A DNA stretch of 64,000 bases. Origin: Actinoplanes utahensis. GTDB lineage: Bacteria > Actinomycetota > Actinomycetes > Mycobacteriales > Micromonosporaceae. Positions 9,198-17,256 of the stretch are shown here, piece after piece (the first letter of the stretch is position 1; each line of letters starts with the position of its first letter). Both the position numbers and the translations under genes were made by a program. The DNA is taken from the NCBI RefSeq assembly GCF_016862455.1, contig NZ_BOMZ01000034.1, forward strand, positions 1 to 64,000, given 5' to 3'. A model generated the notes under the pieces. The model had not been told where the DNA came from. It saw only the letters and a program-made list of their open reading frames with translations, and did no database searches.

Positions 9198-10648
9198 AGG
9201 TCCCTCTTGCGGATCTTGCCGATCGCCGTACGCGGCAGCTCGGTCACCAACTCGACATCCGGCACCTTGAACCGGGCCAGCCGGGCCGCGCAGTGCACCT
9301 GCAACTCGGTCGGGCCGGGCGCCGGATCACCGGTCACCGTCACATAGGCGTACGGCCGCTGCCCGGTCGCCGGGTCCGGCACCCCGACCACGGCGGCCCC
9401 GGTCACCCGCGGGTGCGCCGACAGCACCCGCTCGATCTCGGCCGGGTAGACGTTGAAGCCGTTCACCAGGATCAGCTCGCCGATCCGGTCGACCAGGACC
9501 AGGTCGCCGTCGGAGTCGGCGTAGGCGATGTCACCGGTGGGCCACCAGCCGTCGGCGTCCGGGCCGTCCCGCCCGTCCGGCCAGTACCCGGAGAACAGGT
9601 TCGGCCCACGGACCACGATCTCGCCCGGGTCGGTGCCGGCCGACTCGGCGACCTCCAGGTCCTCGTCGACCGAGGCGGTGCCGTCGCGCCACAGCTCGGC
9701 GCCGTGCGCGGTCCGCAGCAGCAGCTCTACTCCGGGCAGCGGCCGGCCGATGGAGCCGCTCTTGTCCCGGTGGCTGACGGCGGTCGTGGTGAGCACCGGG
9801 GCGGTCTCGGTCAACCCGTACCCGATCAGGATGGCCCGCCCGGTCAACGACCGGAAGCGTGCCGCGACGCGCTCGTCCAGCGGCGCCGCGCCACACACCG
9901 CGGTCCGCACCCGGGCCAGGACCTCCGCGCGGGGGTGCGCGAGCCAGGCCTGGTACATCCCCGGCACGCCGACCGTGACGGTCACCGCGTGCCGCTCGAT
10001 CAGGTCGAGGGTCTCGGTCGCGTCGAACCGCTCGGCCAGCACCCCGGTCGCCGCGTGATGCGCGACGCTGCCGAGCCCGGTGTTCAGCCCGTAGGCGTGG
10101 AAGAACGGCACGGCCAGCAGCACCACGTCGTCCGGCCCCACCACCGGCGGATCGATGCGGTCCAGCTGCTCATGGTTGGCGGCGAGCGCGGCGTGGGTGA
10201 GCATCGCGCCCTTCGGGCGCCCGCTCGTGCCCGAGGTGTAGAGCAGGACCGCGAGATCACTTCTGCGGGGTACGGGGTGAGCCGTCCCCTCCTGCTGCCC
10301 GATCTCGTCGACGACGAACGTCGCGCCGGAGTCCGTGATCGCGTGGTCCCGCTCGTCGGCGGTGTAGGCCGGACTGAGCGGCACCGCGACCCGCCCGGCA
10401 CGCAGCACGCCGAAGTAGGCGACCACGAAGTCGACGGTGTTGCCGAGCACCAGCGCCACCCGGTCGCCGGGTGCGGTGCGGGAGGCGATCCAGGAGGCCG
10501 CCCCGGACACGCGCGTGTCCAGTTCCGCCCAGGTGACCGTGACGTCTCCGGCGATCAGCGCGGGCCGGCCGGGGCGGCGCGCGGCAGCCTCGGCGAGCGC
10601 GTCGCGGGCGGGTTCCTCCACGAGGCCCGAGTCTGGCACAGACCGCAC
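9194..10648 (-). CDS. AMP-dependent acyl-CoA synthetase / ligase
   Basis: 484 residues of the ANL adenylating superfamily. The P-loop-like motif is LLYTSGTSGRPKGAMLTH, the A5 motif YGLTETAPVL, the A8 hinge VDRIGELILVNGFNVYPAEI, and the catalytic lysine of A10 PRTAIGKIRKRDL sits at the very C-terminus. It should activate a fatty or other carboxylic acid to its CoA ester through an acyl-AMP. The protein is slightly shorter than typical fatty-acyl-CoA ligases (about 500-550). It heads a three-gene minus-strand run with the glutaredoxin and HAD genes. Substrate cannot be read from the sequence. Confidence 0.88.
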   Translation of the reverse strand: MRSVPDSGLVEEPARDALAEAAARRPGRPALIAGDVTVTWAELDTRVSGAASWIASRTAPGDRVALVLGNTVDFVVAYFGVLRAGRVAVPLSPAYTADERDHAITDSGATFVVDEIGQQEGTAHPVPRRSDLAVLLYTSGTSGRPKGAMLTHAALAANHEQLDRIDPPVVGPDDVVLLAVPFFHAYGLNTGLGSVAHHAATGVLAERFDATETLDLIERHAVTVTVGVPGMYQAWLAHPRAEVLARVRTAVCGAAPLDERVAARFRSLTGRAILIGYGLTETAPVLTTTAVSHRDKSGSIGRPLPGVELLLRTAHGAELWRDGTASVDEDLEVAESAGTDPGEIVVRGPNLFSGYWPDGRDGPDADGWWPTGDIAYADSDGDLVLVDRIGELILVNGFNVYPAEIERVLSAHPRVTGAAVVGVPDPATGQRPYAYVTVTGDPAPGPTELQVHCAARLARFKVPDVELVTELPRTAIGKIRKRDL

Positions 10649-10931
10649 CGGGCCGGGGTGGCGGACAGGCGGTCCGCCCGGAATGCGGCATCTTCACAGA
10701 AGATGACCTTGAGGGGACCCTGCCGCCTTCATCCGGTTCGCGGCTTTGTGCGTAGCGCACACGTTGTGCGACTCCGGGTGTCCGAACTCGGCAATACTTC
10801 CGCTCTGTGTAACGGGATCCACACCAACGGGTGAGGCCAACCGGCTATTTCAGCGGGTTGCCCCCACCCTTTTGTTGTGATTGACCGCTTTTTTGTTGTG
10901 AGTGACCCACCCTCATCCCGAGGAGGCCGCT
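10649..10931. other. gene-free regulatory stretch upstream of the BldN-type gene
   Basis: A 283-bp region between the divergent acyl-CoA ligase and the leader ORF of the sigma gene. It holds the pair of 17-bp direct repeats at 10870-10907. No convincing ORF or terminator is present, and no confident -35/-10 pair could be assigned. Confidence 0.7.
10870..10907 (+). promoter_or_regulatory. paired 17-bp direct repeat, candidate operator
   Basis: TTTTGTTGTGATTGACC (10870-10886) and TTTTGTTGTGAGTGACC (10891-10907) match at 16 of 17 positions and are 21 bp apart, about two helical turns, so both lie on the same DNA face. They are 25 bp upstream of the leader ORF and unusually T-rich for this genome. 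The binding protein is unknown. Confidence 0.65.
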
Positions 10932-11024
10932 GTGCGCCACAAAGCACGGAATCACGGTGAATTCACGTCTGGCGGGACGAATTCGCTGTCGTCGCAGGCC
11001 CGCCGGGTTGAGGAGGCGCAGTGA
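10932..11024 (+). CDS. 30-residue leader ORF coupled to the sigma-factor gene
   Basis: GTG at 10932 lies 5 bases after a perfect AGGAGG (10921-10926). Thirty sense codons follow, starting VRHKARNHGEF and ending RRVEEAQ, and the TGA at 11022-11024 overlaps the GTG start of the sigma gene at 11021 (GTGA). The sigma gene's own AGGAGG (11011-11016) lies inside the last codons of this ORF. G or C is present at 22 of 30 third positions, lower than neighbouring genes. No homologue is recognised. It may be a regulatory leader peptide that couples translation of the sigma factor. Confidence 0.55.
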   Translation: MRHKARNHGEFTSGGTNSLSSQARRVEEAQ

Positions 11025-11971
11025 CCCATGTGTACGCCGAGGACCCGTATGGCCGCGACGTCCTCTCGGCGCGGCTCGCACTCAACGAAGGCTTGAACGC
11101 TTTGCGCAACTCAGTGGACGGCCTGATCGTCAACGCGATCCGGGGCGACAGCCCGAAGCAGACCGGCAGCCGCCGGACGCCGAACGGGCCGCCCGCGGTC
11201 GCGTCGCCGCACACCGGCAACGGCAAGTTCGGCGGCGGCCGGGTAGGGCCGCCGCGGACCCCGTCCCAGCCGACCGCCGGCCAGCGTTCCAACATCGGCG
11301 AGGGCGAGACCGTCACCGGCGACCACACCGTGGTCGTGCCGACGCAGAGCACCACCGGCCCGCCGAGCGAGGCCAGCCCACCGAAGGCCAGGCCGGACCG
11401 GGGGGACCCGGCCGCCGAGGTGTGGGCGCTGGTCGAACGGGCCCAGGCCGGCGAGTCCGAGGCCTTCGGCCTGATCTACGACCGGTACGTGGACACGGTC
11501 TTCCGCTTCGTCTACTTCCGCGTCGGCAACCGGCAGCTCGCCGAGGACCTGACCTCGGACACCTTCCTGCGGGCGCTCAAGCGCATCGGCAGCTTCACCT
11601 GGCAGGGCCGTGACCTGGGCGCCTGGCTGGTCACCATCGCCCGCAACCTGGTCGCCGACCACTTCAAGTCCGGCCGCTACCGTCTCGAGGTGACCACCGG
11701 CGACGTGCTCGACGCCGACCGCGAGGACCGGGGCCCGGAGGGCAGCCCGGAGTCCGCGGTGGTCGACCACATCACCAACGTCGCCCTGCTCACCGCGGTC
11801 AAGCAGCTCAACCCGGAGCAGCAGGAATGCATCGTGCTCCGCTTCCTGCAGGGGTTCTCGGTGGCCGAGACCGCGCAGACCATGGGCAAGAACGAGGGCG
11901 CCATCAAGGCCCTGCAGTACCGGGCCGTCCGCGCATTGAACAGGCTGCTGCCGGACGGATTCCAATCTTGA
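11021..11971 (+). CDS. bldN: BldN-type ECF sigma factor with N-terminal pro-region
   Basis: 316 residues. About 130 residues of Pro/Gly/Thr-rich sequence precede sigma region 2 (about 133-200, with EAFGLIYDRYVDTVFRFVYF and LAEDLTSDTFLRALKRI) and region 4 (about 255-312, with LNPEQQECIVLRFLQGFSV and KNEGAIKALQYRAVRAL). A long N-terminal extension removed proteolytically is a known feature of Streptomyces BldN. The location beside rex-hem and the following membrane anti-sigma gene supports the assignment. It would direct RNA polymerase to genes for aerial growth or sporulation. The GTG start is preceded by AGGAGG and overlaps the stop of the leader ORF. Confidence 0.8.
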   Translation: MTHVYAEDPYGRDVLSARLALNEGLNALRNSVDGLIVNAIRGDSPKQTGSRRTPNGPPAVASPHTGNGKFGGGRVGPPRTPSQPTAGQRSNIGEGETVTGDHTVVVPTQSTTGPPSEASPPKARPDRGDPAAEVWALVERAQAGESEAFGLIYDRYVDTVFRFVYFRVGNRQLAEDLTSDTFLRALKRIGSFTWQGRDLGAWLVTIARNLVADHFKSGRYRLEVTTGDVLDADREDRGPEGSPESAVVDHITNVALLTAVKQLNPEQQECIVLRFLQGFSVAETAQTMGKNEGAIKALQYRAVRALNRLLPDGFQS

Positions 11972-12146
11972 TCGGGGGACCTCACTTGTCGATCTCCGAT
12001 ACCCGATGGGAACGCCCGGCACCCGTAACCGGGGCCGCGTGTCGCGCGTTTGTCCGGATGCGACCCGGGGCCGTGAACCAGGACCCGGTCGCCGACGCCG
12101 GCCCGCAGGCCGGCGAGACAGTCACGAGCGAGGGGAGGTGCCCACG

Positions 12147-13319
12147 GTGAAGTTCGCATTCCCGAACTCCCGGAGTGCCGCGCGCTTCGCGGAACTGATC
12201 GACGACGCCGGCGGCGCCCGTCGGCACCACACCCGTGGACAGGCCGACGAGGAACTGAACCGGCTGGTCGCCATCGGCAACCGGCTCTCCGCGGCCAACC
12301 TCGGCGCACCGGTCGACTCCGAGTTCCGCGTCGGCCTGCGCGCCATGCTGATCGCGCAAGCTGAACGGGACGGCATCGGCCGGACCGCCGCCGAGGCCGA
12401 TCCGGTCGTCGGGACCGACACCGCCCGGCGTCCGCTGTTCGGCCGTCGGATACGGGCCCGTGGGGCGATCGTGATCGGCGTCGCCGCCGGCGCGATGGCC
12501 GTCTCCGGGATCTCCGCGGCCAGCGAGAGCGCCTCGCCGGGAGACGCGCTGTACAGCGTCAAACGGCAGACCGAACGCGCCCAACTGGCGATAGCCGGAT
12601 CCGACGTGACGCGGGGCGAGCTGTCGCTCGACTTCGCTCGGACCCGGCTCTCCGAAGCAATCACGATGCGGGGTGACGAACCCGAGTTCGCCCTGGTCCT
12701 GGACGACATGGACGCCGACACCCGGAAGGGTGCGAGGCTGCTGACCACGAAGGCGGTGTCCCAGCAGGACGCCAAGCCACTCGCCACGCTGGACGGCTTC
12801 GCCGCCGATCAGCGCCGGGTGCTCAACGCGGAACTGGAGAGCCTCTCCAGCGCCAACCGGGAGCGAGCCGCGGTGTCCCTGGACCTGCTGCAGGACGTAG
12901 GCAAACGCACCGAGTCGCTGCGGTCCGGCCTGGCCTGCGCCAAGGTCACGCCGAACGGCTCCGACGCCCTCGGGCCGAAACTGCGCGACTGCCGGGACGA
13001 CGACGCCGCCGGCAGCGGCGCTCCGGACACGACGCCGCAGCCGCACAACGGCTCCGGCAAGACCGGCGCCAAGCAGGGCGGGCAGACGGCGACGCCGAAG
13101 CCCTCGAAGTCCGGGACCGGTGTGGCTCCCGGGACGACCGGGCAGGCGACGGTTCCGGGCGCGGGGACGGGCAAGACGACGACCGGACCGGCGAGCACGA
13201 CGCCGGCCACCACCGGCGGGGCCACCCCGACGCCGACCGACACGGTCGGCACCTCGGATCTGACCCCGACGGAGGAAGAGGGCGGCGTGCTGGGCGGGGT
13301 GCTCAACGACCTCTTCTGA
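12147..13319 (+). CDS. rsbN: membrane anti-sigma factor, RsbN type (DUF5667-like)
   Basis: 390 residues from the GTG at 12147, which follows a GGGGAGG box; the frame is open to 12006 but the extension is low quality. The cytoplasmic N-terminus (about 1-100) presumably binds the sigma factor. One membrane helix (GAIVIGVAAGAMAVSGIS) follows, then a DUF5667-like extracytoplasmic segment (SPGDALYSVKRQTERAQLA, FARTRLSEAITM) and a Thr/Pro/Gly/Lys-rich C-terminal tail. It follows the sigma gene by 175 bp in the same orientation, as rsbN follows bldN in Streptomyces. It should hold the sigma factor inactive at the membrane. The gene name rests on context and topology. Confidence 0.75.
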   Translation: MKFAFPNSRSAARFAELIDDAGGARRHHTRGQADEELNRLVAIGNRLSAANLGAPVDSEFRVGLRAMLIAQAERDGIGRTAAEADPVVGTDTARRPLFGRRIRARGAIVIGVAAGAMAVSGISAASESASPGDALYSVKRQTERAQLAIAGSDVTRGELSLDFARTRLSEAITMRGDEPEFALVLDDMDADTRKGARLLTTKAVSQQDAKPLATLDGFAADQRRVLNAELESLSSANRERAAVSLDLLQDVGKRTESLRSGLACAKVTPNGSDALGPKLRDCRDDDAAGSGAPDTTPQPHNGSGKTGAKQGGQTATPKPSKSGTGVAPGTTGQATVPGAGTGKTTTGPASTTPATTGGATPTPTDTVGTSDLTPTEEEGGVLGGVLNDLF

Positions 13320-13345
13320 GGTCGCCTCCCGGACGGGAACGTGGC

Positions 13346-13386
13346 GAGGGGCGGTGCCGGAGTTCAACACTCCGGGGCCGCCCCTC
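13346..13386 (+). terminator. hairpin terminator after the anti-sigma gene
   Basis: Inverted repeat GAGGGGCGG-T-GCCGGAGT against ACTCCGG-GGCCGCCCCTC, with a 5-base loop. It lies 26 bases after the stop codon; no strong T-run follows, as is usual in high-GC actinobacteria. Confidence 0.75.
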
Positions 13387-13448
13387 AATCGTCACTATAG
13401 GACGGACGGGCCGCCCACCTGAAGCAGATTGGCACGCTTCCTCCGGTG

Positions 13449-13487
13449 GTGTGGAGTTCGGCCGCTATGCGTACCGCCACTCCACAC
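13449..13487. repeat. family-2 intergenic palindrome, copy 1 (39 bp)
   Basis: GTGTGGAGT (13449-13457) pairs with ACTCCACAC (13479-13487) around 21 bases containing GGCCGCTATGCGTACCGCC. It is paired head to tail with copy 2, 56 bp on. Confidence 0.8.
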
Positions 13488-13504
13488 GCCACGCTTCTTG
13501 CCGT

Positions 13505-13542
13505 ATGTGGAGTGCGGCCGGTATGCGCGCCCCACTCCACAC
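13505..13542. repeat. family-2 intergenic palindrome, copy 2 (38 bp)
   Basis: ATGTGGAGT (13505-13513) and ACTCCACAC (13534-13542) enclose GCGGCCGGTATGCGCGCCCC, closely matching copy 1. It lies just downstream of the acyltransferase gene (minus) and of the anti-sigma terminator. Confidence 0.8.
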
Positions 13543-13549
13543 GCGGGGC

Positions 13550-14524
13550 CTAAGGCCCGAACGGGTCCGGTCGTTTCTCCAGCAGCTCGTGCAGCGTGGC
13601 CTGGATCGTCTCGCGGACCTGGTCGGCGAGGTTGTAGACGACGAGCGGGTCGTCGGCGTACTCGGTGAGGTGCGCGGTGGGGATCGGCGGGCAGAACTCG
13701 ATCAGCCACTTGCTCGGCAGCGGCACCAGACCCAGCGGCCCCAGCCACGGGAAGGTCGGGGTGACCGGGAAGTACGGCACCCCGAGCAGCCGGGCCAGCG
13801 GCTTCAGGTCGGCCAGGATCGGATAGATCTCCTCGGCGCCGACGATCGCCACCGGCACGATCGGAGTACCGGTGCGCAGCGCCGCCGACACGAACCCGCC
13901 ACGGCCGAACCGCTGGAGCTTGTAGCGGTCGGAGAACTTCTTCCCGATGCCCTTGAAACCCTCCGGGAACACTCCGACGAGGTGGCCGGAGTTCATCAGG
14001 CGCTCGGCGTCCGGGTTGCAGGCCACGGTGGCGCCGACGGCCCGGGCCAGCTCGCTCATCACCGGCATCCGGAAGACCAGGTCGGCGCCGAGCAGGCGCA
14101 GATGCCGCTCGTTCGGGTGCTTGTCGCGCAGCGCGACGGTGAGCATCAGGGCGTCCAGCGCGATCGTGCCGGAGTGGTTGCCGACCACCAGGCCGCTGCC
14201 GTCGGACGGGACGTTCTCTATACCGAACACCTCGGTGCGGAACCAGTCCCGGTAGAGGATCTTCAGCAGCGGGTGGAAGAACGTGTCGACCAGCTCGGGA
14301 TCGAACCCGAACTCGTCGACCTCGTACTGCCCGGCCAGCCGCCGCCGCAGGAAGGCGAGGGTGTCGGCGACCCGCTGGTCCCAGACGTCGGCGTCGGTCT
14401 CGACCGTGGGCGGCTTCTCCGGGATCGGGCGCCGGCCGTTGACCCGCTGCACCGGCGGCGGCTCCGGCAGCCGGAAGTCGGCCTGCCCGGGCAGCATGTC
14501 GCCGCGGTACTCGTCCTGGCTCAT
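13550..14524 (-). CDS. lysophospholipid acyltransferase family protein (PlsC-like)
   Basis: 324 residues. Acyltransferase block I is VVGNHSGTIALDALML (NH-x4-D type), and block III is GVFPEGFKGIGKKFSDRYKLQ. The product should acylate a glycerolipid or related acceptor at the inner membrane face. Its start overlaps the stop of the epimerase-like gene by 4 bases (ATGA), so the two are coupled; this pair is conserved in actinobacteria next to the bS22 and excisionase-like genes (recollection). Substrate unknown. Confidence 0.85.
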   Translation of the reverse strand: MSQDEYRGDMLPGQADFRLPEPPPVQRVNGRRPIPEKPPTVETDADVWDQRVADTLAFLRRRLAGQYEVDEFGFDPELVDTFFHPLLKILYRDWFRTEVFGIENVPSDGSGLVVGNHSGTIALDALMLTVALRDKHPNERHLRLLGADLVFRMPVMSELARAVGATVACNPDAERLMNSGHLVGVFPEGFKGIGKKFSDRYKLQRFGRGGFVSAALRTGTPIVPVAIVGAEEIYPILADLKPLARLLGVPYFPVTPTFPWLGPLGLVPLPSKWLIEFCPPIPTAHLTEYADDPLVVYNLADQVRETIQATLHELLEKRPDPFGP

Positions 14525-15564
14525 GATGTCGCCCGGACCTTGCGGATGCCGTCGAGGATCGCGTTCTCCGCCGCGGCCAGACGGTCGGCGGTGAGCGTGG
14601 AACCCTCCGCGTGCGCCTGGATGAAATCCTCGAAGGCGGCGAGCGTGGTCCGCGGGGTGAAGCCGAACTCGTCGATCAGGCGGGTCGTGTCCACCACCCG
14701 ACCGTGCACGAAGAGGTCGATCTGGTCCAGTCCGATCTGCTCGACGCCGAAGTGGCGGAGCAGGGCCGCGCCGGTGGAGAGCGCGGGCTCGGGCACCGGC
14801 AGCGAGATCCGGCCGGCCCGGCGGACCGCCTGGGAGAGCATCAGGATCCCGGAGCCGGCCACGTTGAAGGTGCCCGGATGGTCCTCGATCACCGAGCGGT
14901 GCAGGACCTCCAGCGCGTCCTCGACGTGCACGAACTGGAGCCGGGCGTCGCGGCCGAGCACGGTGGGCACCACCGGCTGGGAGAAGTACCTGGTCAGCGA
15001 GGTCTCGGCGGACGAGCTGATCATGGGGGCGAAGCGAAGGACGGTCGCCGCGACCTCGGGCCGGCGGCGGCGGAAACCCCTGACGTACCCCTCGATGTCG
15101 AGGATGTCGCGGGCGAACGAGCCGCGCGGGACCGCGCGGGGCTCGGTGTCCTCGGTGAAGACCGCCGGGTCACGGAAGGAGGCGCCGTAGGCGGCCGTGG
15201 ACGAACGCACCACCAGCTTGCGCAGGGTGGACGTGCCCTGGGCGGCGGCCAGCACCTGCATGGTGCCGATGACGTTCTGTTCCTTCATGGCCGCACGTCC
15301 CTGCTGGGCGTCGGGCACGCTGGTGATGGCCAGGTGCACGACGGCCTCGGCGCCGAGGTCGACGATCGCCTCGGTGGCCGCGCGCGCGTCAGCCCGAATC
15401 CGTTCCACCCCGTCCAGCAGGCCCAGAAGGCCGACGGGCGGGTCATGCGGATCCAGGCCGACGACACGGTCGATCCGGGGATCTGCGGCAAGACGTGCAG
15501 CAACCCGGGCGCCGATATATCGGCTGACCCCGGTGACTACGACAACGCTGGGCGCGGCTGTCAC
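14521..15564 (-). CDS. NAD-dependent epimerase/dehydratase family protein
   Basis: 347 residues of the extended short-chain dehydrogenase family. The N-terminal nucleotide loop is VVVTGVSRYIGARVAARLA, in which the middle Gly of the usual TGxxGxxG is Arg. An acidic strand end VVGLDPHDP and the region VRSSTAAYGASFRDP follow, but the canonical YxxxK is not evident at the expected spacing. It probably binds NAD(P) and acts on a sugar- or lipid-linked substrate, or has a structural role. It is coupled to the acyltransferase downstream. Confidence 0.8.
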   Translation of the reverse strand: MTAAPSVVVVTGVSRYIGARVAARLAADPRIDRVVGLDPHDPPVGLLGLLDGVERIRADARAATEAIVDLGAEAVVHLAITSVPDAQQGRAAMKEQNVIGTMQVLAAAQGTSTLRKLVVRSSTAAYGASFRDPAVFTEDTEPRAVPRGSFARDILDIEGYVRGFRRRRPEVAATVLRFAPMISSSAETSLTRYFSQPVVPTVLGRDARLQFVHVEDALEVLHRSVIEDHPGTFNVAGSGILMLSQAVRRAGRISLPVPEPALSTGAALLRHFGVEQIGLDQIDLFVHGRVVDTTRLIDEFGFTPRTTLAAFEDFIQAHAEGSTLTADRLAAAENAILDGIRKVRATS

Positions 15565-15606
15565 GTTGTTGGGATCCTCAGGCCGGACGATCCGCCCGGC
15601 CGTGAA

Positions 15607-15708
15607 TCACTTACCGAGACGACGACGCTGGACGCGGGTCTTGCGCAGCAGCTTGCGGTGCTTCTTCTTCGCCATACGCTTGCGGCGCTTCTTGACCACG
15701 GAGCCCAT
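15607..15708 (-). CDS. small ribosomal protein bS22 (AURKAIP1/COX24 family)
   Basis: 33 residues from the ATG at 15708 ([20 protein letters not shown]...RRRLGK), almost entirely Lys/Arg. It closely resembles the 33-residue bS22 found on mycobacterial 30S subunits and the mitochondrial COX24/AURKAIP1 C-terminus. GAGAGG precedes the start. The longer frame to 15816 adds a non-conserved extension and is rejected. Such a short gene is easily lost from automated annotation. Confidence 0.85.
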   Translation of the reverse strand: MGSVVKKRRKRMAKKKHRKLLRKTRVQRRRLGK

Positions 15709-15830
15709 ACGAAAGCCTCTCGAACCAGATGTCATGAACAGCACTGTGGTGGGGACCGGCAGAGCCGACCCGGCAACCAACCGGTCCAGCGTACCGGCCG
15801 CCCCCAGGAGGGCCAACAGGACCCCGGTCG

Positions 15831-16067
15831 TCAGGCGCTTTGTGAGAACGCCCCGCGCAGATACTCGTGTACCGCGTGCTCCGGCACCCGGAACGAGCGG
15901 CCGACCCGCACCGCGGTGAGGTCACCGCTGTGCACGAGCCGGTAGACGGTCATCTTGGAGACCCGCATGAGCGCGGCCACCTCGGCGACCGTCAGGAACC
16001 GCACCTCGGAGAGCCGCTCCTCGGCCTGGGCGGAAGTCTGGACTGCGGTCTGGGCTGGACCCGTCAT
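15831..16067 (-). CDS. excisionase/AlpA-type helix-turn-helix DNA-binding protein
   Basis: 78 residues from the ATG at 16067 ([10 protein letters not shown]). The MerR-like winged helix reads [21 protein letters not shown], then [18 protein letters not shown]. The family includes BldC and the BldN-region excisionase-like protein of Streptomyces. It lacks any recombinase partner nearby, so a chromosomal regulatory role is likelier than phage excision. The frame is open to 16205, but the family N-terminus and lack of coding signal upstream favour 16067. Confidence 0.8.
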   Translation of the reverse strand: MTGPAQTAVQTSAQAEERLSEVRFLTVAEVAALMRVSKMTVYRLVHSGDLTAVRVGRSFRVPEHAVHEYLRGAFSQSA

Positions 16068-16155
16068 CTCGTCGCACCGATCCTTTCGCAGGCACGATCC
16101 GCCGCGGCCGGAGGCTCCCGGACGCCGCGAGGACGACGTGCGTGTCATCAGAACG

Positions 16156-16165
16156 GTATCGATAC
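16156..16165. promoter_or_regulatory. perfect 10-bp palindrome GTATCGATAC upstream of the excisionase-like gene
   Basis: It lies about 90 bases upstream of the ATG at 16067, with a related GATACG 14 bases to the right. It is a possible operator in the 181-bp gap shared with the proline dehydrogenase 3' end. Evidence is only the symmetry. Confidence 0.3.
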
Positions 16166-16248
16166 GGCTGTGACCAACGCGATACGTTCCGTGAAATGCC
16201 CACAAAAAGTCAAGGGCGACACGCCGGATCTGTGACGGTTTCGACCGG

Positions 16249-17169
16249 TTACCTGCGTGAACTGACGGCTCGGGCCACGAAACCCACGTTCGCGGGCCGC
16301 TCGGCGAGGCGGCGCATCAGGTAGCCGTACCACTGCTCGCCGTACGGCAGGTAGATCCGCACCGTGTGCCCGCCGGCCGCCAGCCGGGCCTGCTCCTCCG
16401 GGCGGACCCCGTAGAGCATCTGGAACTCGTACTCGGAGGTGGAGCGGTCGAACCAGCGCGCCCGGTCCTCCCCGATCGCGATCAGCCGCGGGTCGTGGGT
16501 GGCCACCATCGGGTACCCCTCCCCCGCCATCAGGATGTTCAGGCAGCGCACGAACGACTTGTCCACGTCCAGGGCGGACTGGAAGGCCACCGACTCGGGC
16601 TCGGCGTACGCCCCCTTGCAGAGCCGCACCCGCGAGCCGGACGTGGCCAGCTCCCGGCAGTCCCCCTCGGTCCGGCGCAGGTACGCCTGCAGCACCGCCC
16701 CCGTCGACGGGAAGTCCTTGCGCAGGTCCATCAGCGCCTCGAGGGTCGCGTCGGTGCTGTGGTGATCCTCGGCGTCCAGGGTCACCGTGGTCCCGGCCGC
16801 GGCCGCCGCGGCGCAGACGGCGCGGGCGTGCTCGTACGCCAGCTTCTCGTCGATCCGCTGACCGAGGGCCGAGAGCTTCACGCTGACCTCGGCCGCCGGC
16901 GTCAGCCCGGCCTCCTTGAGCCGCCCGAGGATCGTGACGTACTCATCCCGGGTGGCCACCGCCTGCTCTATCGTCCGGGTGTCCTCACCCAGATGGTCGA
17001 GGCTGACGGTCAGGCCGTCGTCGGCCAGCTCGCGACTGACCCGCAGGACCTCGTCGGCGCCGCGGCCCGCAACGAAACGCTGCACGACACCCCGGCTGAC
17101 GGGGACGGACTCGACCAGTCGCTCGAGCCGGGCGGACCCGGCCGCGGCGAGGAACAGGGAACGGAGCAT
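16249..17169 (-). CDS. proline dehydrogenase
   Basis: 306 residues from the ATG at 17169 (MLRSLFLAAAG). It is a monofunctional FAD-dependent PRODH of the size seen in actinobacteria, oxidising proline to pyrroline-5-carboxylate. Typical segments are EVSVKLSALGQ, TLDAEDH, VLQAYLRRTEGD, RLCKGAYAEPESVAF and the C-terminal EFQMLYGVRPEEQ...RIYLPYGEQWYGYLMRRL that builds the active site. An in-frame ATG at 17193 is possible; the frame to 17754 overlaps the divergent CGNR gene and is not used. Confidence 0.93.
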   Translation of the reverse strand: MLRSLFLAAAGSARLERLVESVPVSRGVVQRFVAGRGADEVLRVSRELADDGLTVSLDHLGEDTRTIEQAVATRDEYVTILGRLKEAGLTPAAEVSVKLSALGQRIDEKLAYEHARAVCAAAAAAGTTVTLDAEDHHSTDATLEALMDLRKDFPSTGAVLQAYLRRTEGDCRELATSGSRVRLCKGAYAEPESVAFQSALDVDKSFVRCLNILMAGEGYPMVATHDPRLIAIGEDRARWFDRSTSEYEFQMLYGVRPEEQARLAAGGHTVRIYLPYGEQWYGYLMRRLAERPANVGFVARAVSSRR

Positions 17170-17256
17170 GCGCCGAGCGTAACGTCCGGACATGCCCCGA
17201 CCTGCTGAGGCAACACATACGTGCCCTGGGAGCCCACCTGCGGCTACCTTTGTCGG

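Noticed and set aside
14521..15564. Altered glycine motif in the epimerase-like protein as evidence of inactivity
   Set aside because: The rest of the Rossmann fold looks intact and the variant appears common for this conserved gene; not enough to claim loss of function.
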